Assembly (NCBI GenBank): GCA_002369195.1
Contig: DFEW01000042.1
Span: forward strand, 1 to 10,046
Length of the DNA: 10,046 bases
Origin: Christensenella sp. UBA3792
Lineage (GTDB): Bacteria > Bacillota > Clostridia > Christensenellales > CAG-138
Direction: 5' to 3'
Within the stretch, counting starts at the first letter, position 1. Each line of letters opens with the position of its first letter. The position numbers and the translations under genes are program-made. Below are positions 1 through 5,539 of this stretch, piece after piece. The notes under the pieces were generated by a model. The model saw only the letters and a list, made by a program, of their open reading frames with translations. It was not told where the DNA came from and did not search any database.

Positions 1-381
1 ACGATGCTTGTCACGAAAGCGTGTCTCGACGATCTTCGCAAAACGCACGGCGCGATCGTCAATCTCTCCTCGATCTGGGGCGTCGGAGGCGGTTCGTGCG
101 AGGTGCTTTACGCGTCCTCAAAGGCAGCCGTGATCGGGTTCACCAAATCGCTTGCCAAGGAGCTTGCACCGTCCGATGTCACCGTCAATTGCGTTGCGCC
201 GGGTCTTATTCCGACCGAAATGAACGCACATCTAAACGAAGATGCATTGAACGCTTTTATCGAGGAAACACCGCTCGGTCGTCTCGGCAGCGTCGAGGAC
301 GTCGCGGATGCCGTCTATTATCTCTCGCAGGCACGGTTCGTGACCGGACAGGTGCTTTGCTGCGACGGCGGATATCTTTGA
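1..381 (+). CDS. Short-chain dehydrogenase/reductase (FabG-like), 5' end outside window
   Basis: This is the C-terminal half of an NAD(P)-dependent short-chain dehydrogenase/reductase. The reading frame is open to the first base, so the Rossmann nucleotide-binding N-terminus (TGxxxGIG) lies outside the window. Numbering from the Met at base 4, the visible family marks are NLSS (20-23) with the catalytic Ser, the catalytic Y36-x3-K40 (YASSK) 13-14 residues later, the following NCVAPG-x-I-x-T-x-M segment (nucleotide contacts and substrate loop), and the typical C-terminal end GQVLCCDGGYL. The closest resemblance is to 3-oxoacyl-ACP reductase (FabG)-type classical SDRs, but these also include sugar, polyol and steroid dehydrogenases, so the substrate cannot be given. 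The Met at base 4 is an internal residue, not a start. The gene converges on the ROK kinase gene and ends just before a shared hairpin terminator. Confidence 0.9.
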   Translation, partial: TMLVTKACLDDLRKTHGAIVNLSSIWGVGGGSCEVLYASSKAAVIGFTKSLAKELAPSDVTVNCVAPGLIPTEMNAHLNEDALNAFIEETPLGRLGSVEDVADAVYYLSQARFVTGQVLCCDGGYL

Positions 382-393
382 TAAATTCGAAAC

Positions 394-434
394 AATACAG
401 CGATCGAAGGATATTCCTCCGATCGCTGTTTGCT
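394..434. terminator. Bidirectional intrinsic terminator between SDR and ROK genes
   Basis: A 15-bp hairpin with one mismatch: 397-411 pairs with 415-429 (ACAGCGATCG with CGATCGCTGT, then AGGA with TCCT), with a 3-nt loop. It sits in the 60-bp gap between two convergent genes. T-rich tails follow on both sides (TTTGCTTGT on +, ATTGTTT on -), so it probably ends both the SDR transcript and the ROK operon. Confidence 0.75.
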
Positions 435-441
435 TGTCCGG

Positions 442-1329
442 TTATTCGGCAATCAGGCAGGCGCCGATGATGCCCGCGTCGTTGCCGGACGTGGCGACGA
501 CGATTTCGGGGCAGGTTTCAAAGAAGCACTTTTCCGCAACGTTTTTACGAAGTGGGTCAAGCAGGAAGCGCCCTGCGCCGCAGACGCCGCCGCCGATCGC
601 GATCCGCTCCGGATCGAGCAGATTCACGAGCGACGCCAAGTAACTTCCGAGATCGTCGACGAATTGTTCGAAGATCGATCGTGCATCGGGATTGCCTTCT
701 CTTGCCGCGTCGATCACTTCCTTTGCGCCGTGCCAGCCGAAGGGCGCGCCGTCCTTTGCAAGGCGCGTCGCTGCGCAATACGCTTCCGCGCAGCCGTGGA
801 TCCCGCAGGTGCAGGCACGTCCGCCGTTGACCAGCACCATGTGTCCCGGCTCGGTGCCGTTGCCGCGTCCTCCGCGAAACAGCTTGCCGTTCAGGATCAG
901 CCCGCCGCCGATGCCGGTTCCGATCGTAATCAGAATCGACGTCTGCGTGCCCTTCAAAGCGCCTACGCCGTTTTCGGCGAGCGCTGCGGCGTCCGCGTCG
1001 TTGATCAGCGAAACCGGCTTATTGAGCGCCTTACGGAGCAGCTCACACAGCGGCGTATGATGGAAATCGAGGTTGTGCGCATCGATGACCACGCCGTTTT
1101 CAAGGTCGATGCTGCCCGGAACCGCCGCGCCTGCGCCGGACACATCGGCTTCTGTCAGGTTTGCGTCTTTCAAGAGCTTCCCGTACAGGTCTTGACAGAC
1201 CGAGACGACGGCATCGACGCCCATGCCCCGCGGAAACGGCAGGGACTGCTTGAACAGCAGATTGTTTTGCGCGTCGAGCACGCCGGCGGCGATGTTCGTG
1301 CCGCCGATGTCATAGCCGATCCGGACCAT
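442..1329 (-). CDS. ROK-family sugar kinase (glucokinase-like)
   Basis: A cytosolic ATP-dependent sugar kinase of the ROK family, 295 aa, the usual length. Visible motifs: N-terminal phosphate-binding D7-IGGTN; catalytic Asp in IND (D111); the second nucleotide-binding loop GTGIGGG (137-143); EPGH (160-163); and the ROK zinc site CxCGxxGC (C173, C175, C180, with H163 as fourth ligand). These fit glucokinase or fructokinase/N-acetylmannosamine kinase-type members. There is no N-terminal helix-turn-helix, so it is an enzyme rather than a ROK repressor. The start is the ATG whose A is also the last base of the upstream TSCPD stop (TAATG), preceded by GGAGGA, which suggests translational coupling. 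It is the last gene of the SGNH-AT3-TSCPD-ROK operon. Glucose is the default guess for the substrate; it is not shown by the sequence. Confidence 0.93.
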   Translation of the reverse strand: MVRIGYDIGGTNIAAGVLDAQNNLLFKQSLPFPRGMGVDAVVSVCQDLYGKLLKDANLTEADVSGAGAAVPGSIDLENGVVIDAHNLDFHHTPLCELLRKALNKPVSLINDADAAALAENGVGALKGTQTSILITIGTGIGGGLILNGKLFRGGRGNGTEPGHMVLVNGGRACTCGIHGCAEAYCAATRLAKDGAPFGWHGAKEVIDAAREGNPDARSIFEQFVDDLGSYLASLVNLLDPERIAIGGGVCGAGRFLLDPLRKNVAEKCFFETCPEIVVATSGNDAGIIGACLIAE

Positions 1330-1577
1330 TATGCTTCCTCCGCCGCTTCGATCGCCCTTGCAAGCTGATCCGCGCAGGACGTATAGCTGTTTCCGCAGGT
1401 GTTGCCCCGTAGTGTCCGAACGACCTGTTCGCGATCCATGCCTTCGACGAGCTTGCCGATCGCTTTCAGATTACCGTTGCAGCCGCCTTTGAATACGACG
1501 TTGTAAACCTTGCCGTCGATCAGGTCAAAATCGATCAGCGTCGAGCATACATCTTTTGTTTTGCTGGTAACGTGCAT
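1329..1577 (-). CDS. TSCPD-domain four-cysteine protein (TIGR03905-like)
   Basis: A small 82-aa protein made of a single TSCPD domain, the domain that also occurs at the C-terminus of some vitamin B12-dependent ribonucleotide reductases. Four cysteines are placed as in the stand-alone four-Cys family: C11 (CSTLIDFDL), C33 (GGCNGNL), C61 and C68 (NTCGNSYTSCADQL). They probably bind a metal, but the cellular role of the stand-alone family is unknown. The ATG overlaps the stop of the upstream acyltransferase by one base (TGATG) and is preceded by AAAGGGGAT at good spacing. Its own stop overlaps the ROK start. The two 1-nt overlaps suggest that acyltransferase, TSCPD and ROK are translated as a coupled set. 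Family assignment is confident; function is not. Confidence 0.88.
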   Translation of the reverse strand: MHVTSKTKDVCSTLIDFDLIDGKVYNVVFKGGCNGNLKAIGKLVEGMDREQVVRTLRGNTCGNSYTSCADQLARAIEAAEEA

Positions 1578-2788
1578 CAGGATATCCCCTTTCTTTTTCT
1601 CAAAATCAGCCTTGAAAGCGGCTGTTCAAATGCGTATGTGATCAGGATCGCAACCGAAAACGCGGCGAAAAGTGCGATCACGGTCAGCGTCCATTGCGTT
1701 CCGACGCCCATATCGGAAATGTCTTTTCCGCTGGTTGCACCGAAGCTCATGCGAAGCCGCACCATCAGCCATTGATGCCAAAGGTACAGATTGTATGTCA
1801 CGGCGGCGACGGAAGCGGCGACGCGGTTGTCGAGGATTTTTCGGAACGGCTTCGGCGCAATTGCAAAGCCGAGCATCAGCGCGGTGAACGCGAAAGACAG
1901 CACGGCGCGGTACTGCAGCTGCCAGGTCTGCTGCTCGCGTCCGGTCATCGTGCACATCGTAAACAGTCGATAAACCGCAACGCAGGCGCCGATTGCAACG
2001 AGCATGCCGAGGATCGAAAACGCGGCCTTATGCCTGACTTTGGACGCGTACCACGCGTACAGATGCGCCGCCATCATGCCGTTTGCGAATACCGGCAGAA
2101 ACGTCAAAAACCGGTTTACCATGACCCGCGGTTCCGAAATATGCAGCGCGACGCCGAACGTAAACACGATCCCGACGAGCATCATGGCGAAATACACAAG
2201 CAGCGGAAGCTTCTGAAACCCCCTTGCGAGCCACGGAAAGATCAGGTAGAACCCGACTTCGATACACACCGTCCAAACGACGGCCGTGATGCCCGCAAAC
2301 AGGTAGGTGTCGTTGAAAAACATCTCCGTAAAGGTCAGGTGCGTGAGCAGGTCCTTGACCGCAAAGCCGGGCTTGTTCGCATAGAATCCCTCGAACAGCG
2401 CGACAAAGAACGTCACGAGCACGACGAGCAGGTAGCTCGGCACGATGCGCGCAAACCGTTTTTTGAAGAACGTTCCGATCGAATCGACGGGCGTATGCAG
2501 AAACGTTTGTTTTGCATACGGAAGGTACAGCACGAACGCGGAGAGCAGCAGCATCAGGTCGACGCACAGATATCCGCTGCGCCGAAAGCTGTTCGGATAG
2601 ATCTGCCGAATGCCGAGCCAACTCAGAAACGGCGTCTGATATGCGGGCATCAGCCACGTCTGCTGCCAAAAATGGAACCACAGCACGATCAAAACGCCGA
2701 GCGAGCGAAGCCCGTCCAGCACGCCGATGTGCGAGGTATCGACCGAAAAGATCGATTCCCTATGCGGTTGTTCCATGCGTTGTTCCAT
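1577..2788 (-). CDS. AT3 (acyltransferase family 3) integral membrane O-acyltransferase
   Basis: A 403-aa polytopic membrane protein of the acyltransferase-3 family (OafA/OatA/NolX type), which moves acyl groups, usually acetyl, across the membrane onto cell-surface sugars. Family marks: LDGLRSLGVLIVLWFHF (24-40) with conserved R28 and the presumed catalytic H39; VDLMLLLSAFVL (76-87), equivalent to the usual GVDLFFVLSGF; KRFARIVPSY (110-119); and a WTVCIEVGFYLIFPW helix, equivalent to W-x3-E-x2-FY. About ten hydrophobic helices are visible. There is no fused SGNH domain, unlike OatA, but a separate SGNH gene lies 20 bp upstream. The frame stays open another 86 codons upstream, but that stretch overlaps the SGNH gene and is Arg-rich. 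The Met chosen at 2788 follows AAAGGA at normal spacing. The target polymer cannot be told from sequence. Confidence 0.9.
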   Translation of the reverse strand: MEQRMEQPHRESIFSVDTSHIGVLDGLRSLGVLIVLWFHFWQQTWLMPAYQTPFLSWLGIRQIYPNSFRRSGYLCVDLMLLLSAFVLYLPYAKQTFLHTPVDSIGTFFKKRFARIVPSYLLVVLVTFFVALFEGFYANKPGFAVKDLLTHLTFTEMFFNDTYLFAGITAVVWTVCIEVGFYLIFPWLARGFQKLPLLVYFAMMLVGIVFTFGVALHISEPRVMVNRFLTFLPVFANGMMAAHLYAWYASKVRHKAAFSILGMLVAIGACVAVYRLFTMCTMTGREQQTWQLQYRAVLSFAFTALMLGFAIAPKPFRKILDNRVAASVAAVTYNLYLWHQWLMVRLRMSFGATSGKDISDMGVGTQWTLTVIALFAAFSVAILITYAFEQPLSRLILRKRKGIS

Positions 2789-2808
2789 GTATCGTCCTTT
2801 CCAATCCG

Positions 2809-3501
2809 TCAGCGCAGCGCCGAAGACGCCGTCGATCGCAAGACCTCCGCCGTTCTGTGATCGAGCGTATCCTGCATCTGTTCGACGGTTTCGCATGCTT
2901 TTGGACGATCCGCGCCGAACTGCACGTCGAAATCGATCGTCCGATCGTCGAGTGCGGACAGATCGGTTTTGCCGCAGAGCAGAGCGGCGAACGTCGCAGC
3001 GATCAGGTACGTCGCATTCTTCGACGCGTGCGCGCCGTCGCTCCAATACAGCTCGATCTCCGGATGCTGCACACGAAGCAGTTCAAACAGCTCGCCGATC
3101 GGCGCAAGGAGCGTGTGATACCGTTCGCTCAGGGTGAGGTATGCCGCGCAAATCTCGCCGGACTTCTCCGGCTCGTCCTTCTTCGCCCACGTCATATAGA
3201 GCACCGGTTTGGTGTTCACATCGCCGCAAAGCTTGACAAGCGCGGCAACCTCCGGTTCGGTCGCTTCCAATCCCGGAAACGGATGTCCCATCTGCTGGAT
3301 GACGCAAAAGTCAAAGCCGCCGTACAGCAGCGCAAAGCGGATCGAAAAGTACTCCTTCGCATGCCACGCAAGCGAACGTCCCGAGTACGCAAGCATCGTG
3401 ACCTCCGTGCGCTCGCCCGTCAATGTCTCGCACATGCGCGAGAACAGTTGCGGCATGTCGTTGAAATAGGTATGACTGTTTCCGATAAACAGGACCTTCA
3501 T
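2809..3501 (-). CDS. SGNH/GDSL-type hydrolase (DUF4886-like), cytosolic
   Basis: A 230-aa SGNH-fold esterase-like protein. Block I is GNSHT with the nucleophile S9 directly after the first beta strand (MKVLFIGNSH). Block II Gly is about G41 (YSGRS). The block III Asn position appears as VIQQMGH (around 68-73). Block V is DGAHAS, giving catalytic D155 and H158. The APIGELF segment (133-139) is also seen in DUF4886-like relatives. There is no signal peptide or membrane segment, so it probably works in the cytosol, unlike the extracellular SGNH domains fused to OatA. The start follows GGAGGG. It is the first gene of the operon leading to the AT3 acyltransferase, 20 bp away. Likely an ester hydrolase or carbohydrate deacylase; the substrate is unknown. 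The replacement of the usual GxND block by QQ suggests a divergent oxyanion site. Confidence 0.8.
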   Translation of the reverse strand: MKVLFIGNSHTYFNDMPQLFSRMCETLTGERTEVTMLAYSGRSLAWHAKEYFSIRFALLYGGFDFCVIQQMGHPFPGLEATEPEVAALVKLCGDVNTKPVLYMTWAKKDEPEKSGEICAAYLTLSERYHTLLAPIGELFELLRVQHPEIELYWSDGAHASKNATYLIAATFAALLCGKTDLSALDDRTIDFDVQFGADRPKACETVEQMQDTLDHRTAEVLRSTASSALR

Positions 3502-3515
3502 GCACCCTCCGCGGC

Positions 3516-3555
3516 TTTCAAAGAAAAAGACCGTAGACCGTTGTCTGCGATCTTT
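3516..3555 (-). terminator. Intercistronic intrinsic terminator or attenuator before the SGNH operon
   Basis: On the minus strand, 3555-3543 (AAAGATCGCAGAC) pairs with 3538-3526 (GTCTACGGTCTTT) around a 4-nt loop, with one mismatch and one G-U pair, and runs into TTCTTT. It follows the 106-aa gene stop by 15 bases and ends only about 15-25 bases before the SGNH start, leaving no room for a promoter after it. The SGNH operon must therefore start within or upstream of the hairpin, or depend on read-through. Confidence 0.65.
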
Positions 3556-3570
3556 GTGCTGTGCAAACGA

Positions 3571-3891
3571 TCAATCCCACTCGATCGCGCCGATACTTTC
3601 CAGATACGCTTCGCTGTAGTCCATGTAGTCCTCCACAAAGCGCATGCAGTACATTTTCTGCTCCTCAAAGTCCTTCTGCAGGCCCTCGAACAGATAATCG
3701 AATGCCTTATCGTCGTCGTAGACCTCGCCGTCGTTGACACCGGTCTGCTCCATGAATTCCTCATCGAGCGCTACGACGCGGTCGAGCATGCGGTCGAACA
3801 CATCTTCCTTGAAAATCAGAAAATCGCCCTGCTGCACGAAGCGTTCTTTGATATATTTCTTTGCATTTTCCACGCTGTATTCCTGTTCCAT
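3571..3891 (-). CDS. Conserved-looking hypothetical acidic protein, 106 aa
   Basis: Function not recognised. The protein is small, acidic and probably all-helical, rich in Asp, Glu, Tyr and Phe, with no signal peptide, membrane segment, cysteine motif or known catalytic signature. The C-terminal half (FDYLFEGLQKDF... MYCMRFVEDYMDY) reads like two amphipathic helices. The start at 3891 is chosen over an earlier in-frame Met because it is preceded by a strong GGAGG at ideal spacing, while the extra 19 residues upstream cover the presumed promoter. It lies 65 bp after the 78-aa partner gene of the SOS polymerase and ends at an intrinsic terminator. It may have its own promoter (extended -10 at 3919-3927) and may also receive read-through from dinB, because no terminator is visible between them. 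Confidence 0.75.
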   Translation of the reverse strand: MEQEYSVENAKKYIKERFVQQGDFLIFKEDVFDRMLDRVVALDEEFMEQTGVNDGEVYDDDKAFDYLFEGLQKDFEEQKMYCMRFVEDYMDYSEAYLESIGAIEWD

Positions 3892-3918
3892 AGCATCCTC
3901 CGAAATTGTTCTTCGGAT

Positions 3919-3927
3919 ATTGTAACA
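3919..3927 (-). promoter_or_regulatory. Possible extended -10 promoter for the 106-aa gene
   Basis: The minus strand carries TGTTACAAT, an extended -10 (TGN-TACAAT), 28 bases before the ATG at 3891. No convincing -35 is visible 16-18 bp upstream. A small stem (CCGAA / TTCGG, 3911-3915 with 3900-3904) sits between it and the GGAGG ribosome binding site. Confidence 0.4.
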
Positions 3928-3956
3928 CACTTGCGCGGACATTTCCATAGCAAAAG

Positions 3957-4193
3957 TTATTTTTTTACGGCGTCAACAAACCAGCGCGGATCCTCGAAAA
4001 ACAGAAACGTTGTCTGCCCGTTTATAAGACACGTATAGCGCACCCCGTTCCCGCCTGCCTTGAGACTTGCCGCGCGACGCTCGTCCAGCACCTTCTGAAT
4101 CTCAAACCGTCTGCCGTCCGTCCAATGCACGACGCGCGGACGCGTGTGTCCGACCTCATCCGTATACGTTTCCACTCCGACGTAAACCTTCAT
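3957..4193 (-). CDS. Small uncharacterised protein co-translated with DinB-type polymerase, 78 aa
   Basis: A 78-aa protein with an apparently beta-rich fold: MKVYVGVETYTDEVGHTRP, then a WTDGRRFEIQKVLDERRAASLKAGG core and a RYTCLINGQTTFLFFED end. The start overlaps the polymerase stop by 4 nt (ATGA), the arrangement of a coupled partner gene, so it should be expressed under the same SOS control. Small proteins linked to Y-family polymerases are known in Bacillota (YolD/YqjX with UvrX/YqjW), but the YolD sequence pattern is not evident here. It may belong to one of the small DUF families found beside Y-family polymerases (DUF6504 comes to mind, unverified). No catalytic residues stand out. The pattern DGRRFEI-x3-LD-x-RRAAS with basic residues would suit nucleic acid or protein binding, which is inference. 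Confidence 0.8.
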   Translation of the reverse strand: MKVYVGVETYTDEVGHTRPRVVHWTDGRRFEIQKVLDERRAASLKAGGNGVRYTCLINGQTTFLFFEDPRWFVDAVKK

Positions 4194-5434
4194 GCCCGAT
4201 ATCCCACCGGATGCGACACATGCTCATCCTTCGGATTCATCACGCCGATCGTACGATCGGTCAACAGCCGACCGCGCAGAACCGCGTGATACCCGAACCT
4301 GTTTCGAATGCCGTCTACAGCGCGTTCCGCCGTTTCGAGCCGCTTCCGGTGCTCCTCCTCTCCGAATAATGATAACTGTATCGGCCGATCGACCGGCCAA
4401 AGATCCGATGCGCAGACCGTCAGCGACCGAATCGGACGCTGCCAGTCGTAGTTTTCCGTAAACAGCTGCATCGACGTGTCCAGGATCTCATCGGTCAGAA
4501 ACGTCGGCGCGCGCAGATGCCGCTGCCGCGTAAATGAAAACAGCCCGCAGTCGCGCACCGAGACCGATACGACGTTTGCACGAAACCCATGCTCGCGAAG
4601 CCGCTGCGAAACGCTCTCCGACAGCATCAGAAGCGTCAGCCGCACATCGTCGTTGCTGACAAGGTCGCGCGGCGCGGTAATTCCGTTTCCGATGCTCTTG
4701 ACCGGCGTTTCATATCCATACGGCAGCACCGGCGAATCATCCAGTCCGTTCGCAAAGCGGTGCAGCGTCAGCCCCGCCTTTCCGAGCTGCGCATGCAGAA
4801 ACGCCGGATTGCTCCGTGCAAGATCGCCGATCGTCATAATGCCGTACCGGTTCAGCCGATTCTTCGTGGACGGACCGACCATCAAAAGATCGCCGACCGG
4901 AAGCCGCCACGCAACCTCGCGGAAGTTGTTCGGCAGGACGGCGCTGACCGCATCCGGCTTTTTGAGATCGCTGCCGAGCTTTGCAAAGATTTTGTTGTCC
5001 GCAACCCCGACCGAAACTGTAATGCCGATCTCCGCATGCACACGCTCGCGTATCTCGTTCGCCATGTCGATCGCCTCGTCGAAGCAGCGCGTTCGTCCCG
5101 TTACATCAACCCAGTTCTCATCGAGTCCGAACGGTTCGATGAGGTCCGAATATTCGTGATACAGCTCCCTGCCGAGGCGTGAAAAGCGAACATATTGATC
5201 ATAATGCGGCGCAACGCAGACGAGCTTCGGACACTTCTGCTTCGCTTCCCAGATCGCCTCCCCCGTCTTGACGCCGAACTGCTTGGCAAGCTGATTCTTA
5301 GCGAGGACGATCCCGTGACGTTTTTCCGGATCGCCGGTTACCGCGACCGGAAACGAACGGATCGACGGATCGAAGAAGCATTCCACCGATGCAAAAAAAC
5401 CGTTGAAATCCACATGCAGTATTCTTCTGCTCAT
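4190..5434 (-). CDS. dinB: Y-family translesion DNA polymerase (DinB/Pol IV type)
   Basis: An error-prone translesion polymerase of 414 aa. From the Met at 5434: the first catalytic Asp is in HVDFNGFFASVE (D9), with the aromatic steric-gate pair F13-F14 just after it. The second catalytic pair is D105-E106 in GLDENWVDVT, where most DinB proteins have SIDEA. A helix-hairpin-helix region (about 165-200, LPVGDLLMVGPSTKNRL, and IMTIGDLA) and the little-finger domain follow. QLSLF at 353-357 is a canonical beta-clamp-binding motif, so the protein should be recruited to the sliding clamp. A GTG five codons upstream (5449) is an alternative start but has no ribosome binding site. The ATG has a weak one (AGAAGAG). 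Transcription starts from a near-consensus promoter covered by a perfect LexA box. The 78-aa gene overlaps its stop. Confidence 0.93.
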   Translation of the reverse strand: MSRRILHVDFNGFFASVECFFDPSIRSFPVAVTGDPEKRHGIVLAKNQLAKQFGVKTGEAIWEAKQKCPKLVCVAPHYDQYVRFSRLGRELYHEYSDLIEPFGLDENWVDVTGRTRCFDEAIDMANEIRERVHAEIGITVSVGVADNKIFAKLGSDLKKPDAVSAVLPNNFREVAWRLPVGDLLMVGPSTKNRLNRYGIMTIGDLARSNPAFLHAQLGKAGLTLHRFANGLDDSPVLPYGYETPVKSIGNGITAPRDLVSNDDVRLTLLMLSESVSQRLREHGFRANVVSVSVRDCGLFSFTRQRHLRAPTFLTDEILDTSMQLFTENYDWQRPIRSLTVCASDLWPVDRPIQLSLFGEEEHRKRLETAERAVDGIRNRFGYHAVLRGRLLTDRTIGVMNPKDEHVSHPVGYRA

Positions 5435-5462
5435 ATGTCTCTTCTTCACATTTTTCTATATT

Positions 5463-5476
5463 CGAACATTTGTTCG
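5463..5476. promoter_or_regulatory. LexA (DinR) SOS box of the dinB operon
   Basis: CGAACATTTGTTCG is a perfect match to the Bacillota SOS operator CGAAC-N4-GTTCG. It lies 7 bases downstream of the dinB -10 hexamer, so it covers about +1 to +14 of the dinB transcript, an ideal position for LexA to block initiation. It lies roughly 65-75 bp upstream of the lipoprotein transcription start on the other strand, so repression of that gene is less likely. Confidence 0.92.
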
Positions 5477-5483
5477 TATTTAC

Positions 5484-5511
5484 ATTATAACATGATTTCG
5501 GGGGTTGTCAA
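5484..5511 (-). promoter_or_regulatory. dinB promoter, near-consensus sigma-A
   Basis: Minus strand: TTGACA (5511-5506), 16-bp spacer, TATAAT (5489-5484). Both hexamers are perfect. The predicted start is near 5477, giving a leader of about 43 nt to the ATG at 5434. Such a strong promoter fits a gene held off by LexA. Confidence 0.85.
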
Positions 5512-5533
5512 GCAGCGATTTATCCCATATAAT
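5505..5533 (+). promoter_or_regulatory. Promoter of the MBL-fold lipoprotein, leaderless transcript predicted
   Basis: Plus strand: TTGTCA (5505-5510), 17-bp spacer, TATAAT (5528-5533). Only six bases separate the -10 from the ATG at 5540, so the expected +1 falls on or next to the A of the start codon. Its -35 overlaps the dinB -35 in the heptamer TTGTCAA (5505-5511). Confidence 0.75.
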
Positions 5534-5539
5534 GCAAGT

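Noticed and set aside
2789..3046. N-terminal extension of the AT3 acyltransferase by 86 residues
   Set aside because: It is Arg-rich, antisense-like in composition and overlaps the SGNH gene. The AAAGGA ribosome binding site supports the Met at 2788.
2512..4038. A 508-aa plus-strand open frame, and similar long frames opposite the ROK and AT3 genes
   Set aside because: Arg/His-rich composition without domains, lying antisense to well-supported genes with ribosome binding sites. It is a product of high GC third positions.
5195..5539. Long N-terminal extension of the MBL lipoprotein
   Set aside because: It would run antisense through the start of dinB and bury a clear signal peptide. The lipobox fixes the start at 5540.
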